From: Brevibacillus antibioticus
GTDB lineage: Bacteria > Bacillota > Bacilli > Brevibacillales > Brevibacillaceae
Direction of reading: 5' to 3'
Assembly (NCBI RefSeq): GCF_005217615.1
Contig: NZ_SZNK01000001.1
Coordinates: forward strand, 6,000,501 to 6,064,500
DNA: 64,000 bases
The stretch's first letter is position 1. The number at the start of each line of letters is the position of its first letter. A program made the translations under genes and the position numbers. Positions 60,127 to 64,000 of the stretch are shown here, piece after piece. Under the pieces are notes generated by a model. That model made no database searches, had not been told where the DNA came from, and saw nothing but the letters and a program-made list of their open reading frames with translations.

Positions 60127-60790
60127 ATCGTTGACCCCAACAGGATGTGGAGGTTCGGTCGATGCTTGTCTACACACGGGCAGTTGGGCTTTTTTCTACG
60201 GTTTAGGGAAACCAGAAACAAGAGTGCAACAGTTCTTGGGGCGGCACGGGAAGGATCAGCAGTGGCTATGTGCTGCTGCACCAATCAATCCCCCCTCCCT
60301 CGGTTGGAAGGAAGGTATTGAGGACACTTCGGGTGCTTGATCCGAATGGAAAAGAGAATGAATTCTGGACAATGTAAAACGCCCCGTTAAATGGAGCTTT
60401 TGTAATTGGTACCTTGGGATTGGCAAGGTGACCCTTGGAAAGAGCAGAGGTTTGCTTGGAATTGATTAGAAATGAAGAGGCAGACATTTCCGCCTCTTCA
60501 TGCGTTTTAAATAGGCGAACGGACGTGCATAGTTGTTACCGAGGATCATAGTAGTAAAGAGCCCGCTAGGCTTAGTGTCTTAGCGGGTTGTTCTTGTTTT
60601 TACGGTGAGATCACAAGAGAATTGTTTTTTTTGTTTGGCAAGAAAAAAGGGGGCGTTGGAGAATTTCGAATCTGGAAAGAGGTAGGAGAATACCCGATTT
60701 TACATGTTGTTATTTCCATTAACTGTAACATAGAGTAAATTAGTCTTATTAGGACCTTTTTCTGTAACCAATGTAGCCTACTCGGAATGA
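60127..60790. other. Non-coding region with att copy D and a terminator
   Basis: 664 bases. 60127-60420 holds no recognisable gene (fragments with stops). att-like copy D at 60427-60500. CCCGCTA/TAGCGGG hairpin with TTGTTCTTG at 60558-60600. The rest is AT-rich with no gene seen. Confidence 0.5.
60427..60500 (+). repeat. att-like repeat copy D
   Basis: CAA GGT GAC CCT TGG AAA GAG and on, encoding QGDPWKEQRFAWN and stop, then a hairpin GAGGC...GCCTC. Two base changes in the 37-base core (GAT to GAC, GGG to GGA). The most diverged copy. Confidence 0.75.
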
Positions 60791-61000
60791 ACGAGGGGTG
60801 ATGCATTCATTGATACCTATATCACTGCTTCAGTATCAGATGAGAATCTACTAGGTGCTGTTACCGAAGCTATAGAAGACTATGAAGGTATTTCTGGAGC
60901 TAATAGTAACTATGATACATCCAATGTGTCTTCTTCCAATTACAATTTGAGGGTTACTGCAGGTCAATATGATCCTACGACATTAGTCGAAAATAATTGA
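60791..61000 (+). pseudogene. Exoprotein C-terminal remnant
   Basis: Frame without start: FIDTYITASVSDENLLGAVT, then EAIEDYEGISGANSNYDTSN and more to NN and stop. Ser/Asn-rich. It ends 33 bases before the next gene and may once have been its operon partner. Confidence 0.4.
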
Positions 61001-61033
61001 TCCTGAAAGTACGAGGAGAAAGCAGGTGGAGTC

Positions 61034-61639
61034 ATGAAAAAATTGATTGCTGTTTCTGTTGCTACAATTGCTTTGTTGATAGGAGGCGCATTTTCCTATA
61101 AAGAATTAAACACTACTGAAAAAGATTATCGAGTTGTTATAAATCAGGCCGATTTTATTTTGTTTGAAAATATCGAAGAGGTTGAAAAGTACTCGGGCTA
61201 TATAGTGCAAGCTGAATTTACTGGAAAGAGATCGTTAAAAGGATGGAATCTTGGCGAAGGTGATGTAAAAACTGCTTCAGAGTCCGAAGTAAAAATACAG
61301 AAGGTTCACAAGGGAAGTCTTAAAGAAGGAGATACAATCTCTGTATATGAGCCTGCTTATTTCGAGGGAGATGTTTTTGATACAGTGGAAGGCTATAATC
61401 TCATGAATGAAGAAGGTACCTACGTATTATTCTTGAGAGATACAGGTGATAAAGCGGGATATGCAATTATTGGAATGTATCAGGGTAAATATGATATTAG
61501 TGCAGGTATGCAGAATACAAAGGCTAAAAAAGCACAACCAACTGATACGTACCGTAGTTTAGAGGAAAGTGAATATTTTGGTAAAAATGTTGAGCAGTTT
61601 AATAAATTGAAGAAAGAAGTTCTAGAGAAGTATAATTAG
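61034..61639 (+). CDS. Exported protein of unknown function
   Basis: 201 residues. N-terminal signal/anchor MKKLIAVSVATIALLIGGAF. The mature part is charged, with VKIQKVHKGSLKEGDTISVYEP and GTYVLFLRDTGDKAGYAIIGMYQGKYDI, beta-rich. The pattern (a transport/dispersal cost sentence such as KxGDxIxVxE) also appears in other Bacillota exoproteins. ATG after AGGTGGAG. Confidence 0.78.
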   Translation: MKKLIAVSVATIALLIGGAFSYKELNTTEKDYRVVINQADFILFENIEEVEKYSGYIVQAEFTGKRSLKGWNLGEGDVKTASESEVKIQKVHKGSLKEGDTISVYEPAYFEGDVFDTVEGYNLMNEEGTYVLFLRDTGDKAGYAIIGMYQGKYDISAGMQNTKAKKAQPTDTYRSLEESEYFGKNVEQFNKLKKEVLEKYN

Positions 61640-61650
61640 CTATTAGTTAA

Positions 61651-61686
61651 ATGGTTGCCTCCGAATTATTCGGGGGCTTTTTTACG
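61651..61686 (+). terminator. Terminator
   Basis: GCCTCCGA, loop ATTA, TTCGGGGGC, then TTTTTT. Confidence 0.85.
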
Positions 61687-61793
61687 GTTGTTACTATGTG
61701 GATAAGCTACAGACGAATTCATAAAGATCATTACCTACAGATATGTTGGCGTTCCCCCTACACACTAGCAGGCGTCAGCGTCTTCAAAAATTT

Positions 61794-61828
61794 GAGGCAC
61801 CTTCCTGTTAGATAGGAGGTGCCTCGTC
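61794..61828 (-). terminator. Terminator of the F5/8C gene
   Basis: GAGGCACCT and AGGTGCCTC stem followed on the minus strand by AAATTTTTG. The same hairpin is at 56841. Confidence 0.75.
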
Positions 61829-61831
61829 GTG

Positions 61832-62722
61832 TTATTTGGTATATTCCATCACTTCGAACGATTGAATCTTACTGAATGCTACGTAATCTTTTCTAGAAGT
61901 AAATGGTCCCTTGTTAAAGTCCTTATCGAACATATATGTTTCTTTGCCATGTCCGTCTGCACGGCCATTGTACCAGACGATGAAGTCTTGTACTTCAGAT
62001 GCAGATAGTTCAAATTCTTTCTCGAGTCCACTGATCATTTTAATAACAAGAAGAGCATCGTCACCAGTTGGATTTGGTTGTGGTTCTGGTTGTGGTTCTG
62101 GTTGTGGTTCCGGTTCCGGTTCCGGTTCCGGCTCAGGCTCAGGATTGGGAGTGGAATTGACTTTCTCCATCATTTCCATTTCGCCAATAGTCACAAACTT
62201 TCGAGAACCGTTGTTCGCGGTAATATTAATACGGTATTTGTTAAACGAAGTCTGGTTCGAGAAAGTAAATTCTTTTATTTTACCCATTGCCCAATCGGTT
62301 ACACCAGTTTGAGTATCAAGAACTACCCAATTTGTTCCATCCCAGCCTTCAAACGTCCATGTTTTCGGTTGCTCCTTAACACCATCAATATTATTCTTTC
62401 GCGGTTTAAGTGTATATTTTTCGATTTTTACAGGATTATTGAATTCATAGGCTACCCAGCCTGTTAAAGCACCTTCAGCACTGCACCAACCGTACATTGC
62501 ATCGGAATCATCGAAAGCATGAAAAGGTTGATGATTGTTCACACTCCAAATACTACTAGCAGTAACAGTTCCACTAGGAGCAGTATTGCTTGTCATAGTA
62601 GGGATCAAATCCCCAGAATAATGATCTTCTTCTGCAAGCACAATTCCCTGACCAGAAAATAAAACAGAAAACATAAGTGCAAAGCTTAGAAACGGTTTGG
62701 TGATTTTTTTTGCAAAAATCAT
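61832..62722 (-). CDS. Secreted F5/8-type C (discoidin-like) domain protein with Pro-Glu linker
   Basis: 296 residues. Signal peptide, then a carbohydrate-binding F5/8C domain (SSIWSVNNHQPFHAFDD, WVAYEFNNPVKIEKYTLKPR, WTFEGWDGTNWVVLDTQ, YRINITANNGS), a (PE)n/(QPEP)n linker, and a C-terminal helical domain (LVIKMISGLEKEFELSASEVQDFI ... ending KIQSFEVMEYTK). Likely attaches to glycans. ATG behind AAAGGAGG. Confidence 0.88.
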   Translation of the reverse strand: MIFAKKITKPFLSFALMFSVLFSGQGIVLAEEDHYSGDLIPTMTSNTAPSGTVTASSIWSVNNHQPFHAFDDSDAMYGWCSAEGALTGWVAYEFNNPVKIEKYTLKPRKNNIDGVKEQPKTWTFEGWDGTNWVVLDTQTGVTDWAMGKIKEFTFSNQTSFNKYRINITANNGSRKFVTIGEMEMMEKVNSTPNPEPEPEPEPEPEPQPEPQPEPQPNPTGDDALLVIKMISGLEKEFELSASEVQDFIVWYNGRADGHGKETYMFDKDFNKGPFTSRKDYVAFSKIQSFEVMEYTK

Positions 62723-62867
62723 TATGGTCCTCCTTTAATTTCTAAAAATGGATAATTACCCTTAGGAATATATTACATTCTGATGTTTTGGGCAAAACAG
62801 TAAAAGGAATAAATTCAAGTATAAGGAACAATCGGTTAAAAAAATCAATATATGCTCAAAAAACAAC

Positions 62868-62898
62868 AAACCCGTCCCTGTTTTGAGGAGACGGGTTT
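62868..62898 (+). terminator. Repeated terminator, copy 3
   Basis: The same 28-base hairpin as at 55115 and 57521, but here without an att-like repeat after it. Confidence 0.7.
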
Positions 62899-62979
62899 GC
62901 CTAAACAGCAATATCAAGATCAAAGGCATTTGCATAGTATGCACCACGTGCATTTTTTATCCTTTATTGTTGATAAGGA

Positions 62980-64000
62980 ATGGCTGACTGTATTTCTACA
63001 AGAAAGGGTGAATCCAATTTGGCTTGCCCATTTTTTCAGCCCGCAGTCGAATATGATACGGGAGGGACATCTCCATCCAGCATTACATCTGCTGACTTTA
63101 ATGGAGACGGTTTAATAGACCTAGCCGTAGTGAATATTGGGTCCAACGATGTTTCTATTCTTATCAACAACGGTTCCGGCGTGTTTTCCGTATCGCAAAC
63201 GATAACCTTCAATACTTTGTTCCCTGGGTCTTTATTAGGGCAAATTGCAGCAGCAGATTTTAATGGAGATGGCCACATTGATTTGGCTGTAACGGATCAA
63301 ACTCCCAATGACCGCGTTTTTATCCTTTTGAATAACGGGGATGGCACCTTTGCTGCACCTGTAGCTTATAGTACAGGTGTGTTTCCTGCTGTTTCGCAAT
63401 CTTTTGCTATTGCTACAGGGGACTTTGATGGTGTAAACGGTGTGGACTTAGCTATAGCAAATGTAGGCCAAATTACAGGAACTAGCTTCATTACTGTCTT
63501 GTTGAATAATGGATCAGGTGTATTTACCATGGCGCCAGGAAGTCCTTTTGCCACTACCCCTGGTTTGGCCCCTTTTGATATTGTAGCGGCCGACTTTAAT
63601 GGGGATGGCAAGCTTGATCTGGCCACTGCCAATCGGGACACGAATGATATAACGATATTTAACGGGAATGGGGACGGTACGTTCCAAACTCCTGGAGTGA
63701 GTTTCTCTGTACTTCCAGGGGGATCATCCCCCCTTAGCCTTGTAGCAGCTGACTTAAATGGTGATGGGTCTATCGATATTGCTGTCGCTAATATTGCTAC
63801 GAGTAATGTAACCGTCTTTCTAAACAATGGATTCGGTTCTTTTACAGAAGCAGCAGGGAGTCCCTTTCCCTTGGGCACTGATGCCTTTCCTTTTGATATA
63901 ACAGCGGCGGACTTTAATTGTGATGGAGCCATTGATTTGGCTACCCCAAATGCAGGTTCTGATAACGTTTCTGTACTTATAAACAACGGGTCAGGAGGGT
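62980..64000 (+). CDS. FG-GAP/VCBS repeat protein (runs off window)
   Basis: At least 340 residues. Six repeats with the Ca-binding DFNGDGxxDLAV core, spaced about 55 residues, each followed by VxxLLNNGxGxF: a FG-GAP beta-propeller. The only ATG (62980) directly follows a stop and has AAGGA with no spacing, and there is no signal peptide, so the 5' end may be truncated or joined to this place by recombination. Composition differs from neighbours (GC-richer). The end is not in the window. Confidence 0.85.
   Translation, partial: MADCISTRKGESNLACPFFQPAVEYDTGGTSPSSITSADFNGDGLIDLAVVNIGSNDVSILINNGSGVFSVSQTITFNTLFPGSLLGQIAAADFNGDGHIDLAVTDQTPNDRVFILLNNGDGTFAAPVAYSTGVFPAVSQSFAIATGDFDGVNGVDLAIANVGQITGTSFITVLLNNGSGVFTMAPGSPFATTPGLAPFDIVAADFNGDGKLDLATANRDTNDITIFNGNGDGTFQTPGVSFSVLPGGSSPLSLVAADLNGDGSIDIAVANIATSNVTVFLNNGFGSFTEAAGSPFPLGTDAFPFDITAADFNCDGAIDLATPNAGSDNVSVLINNGSGG

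Larger units (their letters stand above)
57631..60466. mobile_element. Accessory segment 3 of the array
   Basis: Between att-like copies C and D. Starts like segment 1 with the recombinase end, then an amidase-like tail, a low-complexity protein and a PepSY-like secreted protein. Its right end lacks the repeated terminator found in the other two. Confidence 0.5.

Noticed and set aside
50062..60466. Complete prophage
   Set aside because: No capsid, portal, terminase, tail or replication gene is present; only a recombinase end, sigma-like pair and a lysozyme-like gene.
63366..63986. 206-codon minus-strand frame near the right end
   Set aside because: Shadow of the FG-GAP gene; periodic Pro/Ser text comes from the repeated plus-strand codons.

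Overview
The window looks like a chromosomal segment of a spore-forming, aerobic, low-to-mid GC Bacillota, most likely Brevibacillus or a close relative. This is inferred from protein similarity remembered by family and from gene order, because no search was run. The order lipA, yutC-like, yutD, yutE, yutF, yutG, yutH, yutI, yuzD, yutJ, yuzB, erpA/yutM, yumC, ndh, yuiA, yuiB, yuiC, yuiD, pepA/yuiE, yuiH follows the Bacillus subtilis yut/yui region, with many lineage-specific insertions. Starts are often GTG or TTG behind strong Shine-Dalgarno sequences, and most transcription units end in clear intrinsic terminators.

Layout. 1-2.5 kb: a truncated aldehyde dehydrogenase with its TetR repressor and a cell-wall M23 peptidase. 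2.5-7.6 kb: a DJ-1/PfpI protein, the YhaO/YhaN nuclease-ATPase pair and lipoyl synthase. 7.6-18.9 kb: spore and housekeeping genes (YhcN-type lipoprotein, YutD, a glycine-rich repeat protein, GlpX, YutE, a SufR-like regulator, YutF, YutG, YutH, a hydroxyacid dehydrogenase, a hydrolase, the NifU-like YutI). 19-21.5 kb: mccA-mccB reverse transsulfuration and YuzD. 21.6-28 kb: secreted proteins, an R2K-type ATP-grasp protein, a nitrilase remnant, and an uncharacterised operon (membrane protein, TPR-membrane protein, TPR-AAA ATPase). 28-33.3 kb: MBL-fold hydrolase, Nudix, NDH-2-like YutJ, YuzB, the futalosine enzyme MqnE, a Spo0E-like phosphatase and an A-type Fe-S carrier. 33.5-43.4 kb: ECF sigma factor with its membrane partner, DUF4173 protein, an NTR/TIMP-like protein, phosphoesterase, a stand-alone CuA lipoprotein, ferredoxin-NADP reductase YumC and NADH dehydrogenase Ndh with two Rex-like operators. 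43.4-50 kb: the yui cluster, ending in the molybdopterin enzyme gene yuiH.

50-60.5 kb is a very different, AT-richer accessory region. The last codons of yuiH and its terminator recur three more times (about 55.2, 57.6 and 60.4 kb), with synonymous differences in the repeated codons. They delimit three adjacent segments. Two segments begin with remnants of the same large serine recombinase, and two carry the same upstream box that in segment 1 precedes a split-sigma-like gene pair. The cargo is lipoproteins, a DUF1906 hydrolase-like protein, an RCC1 propeller, PepSY-like and unknown secreted proteins, and many gene tails. I interpret this as a tandem integration array at the 3' end of yuiH, now decaying. 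60.5-64 kb continues with secreted proteins (F5/8-type C lectin-like domain, FG-GAP repeats). The last gene runs off the window.

No rRNA, tRNA or CRISPR array was recognised.
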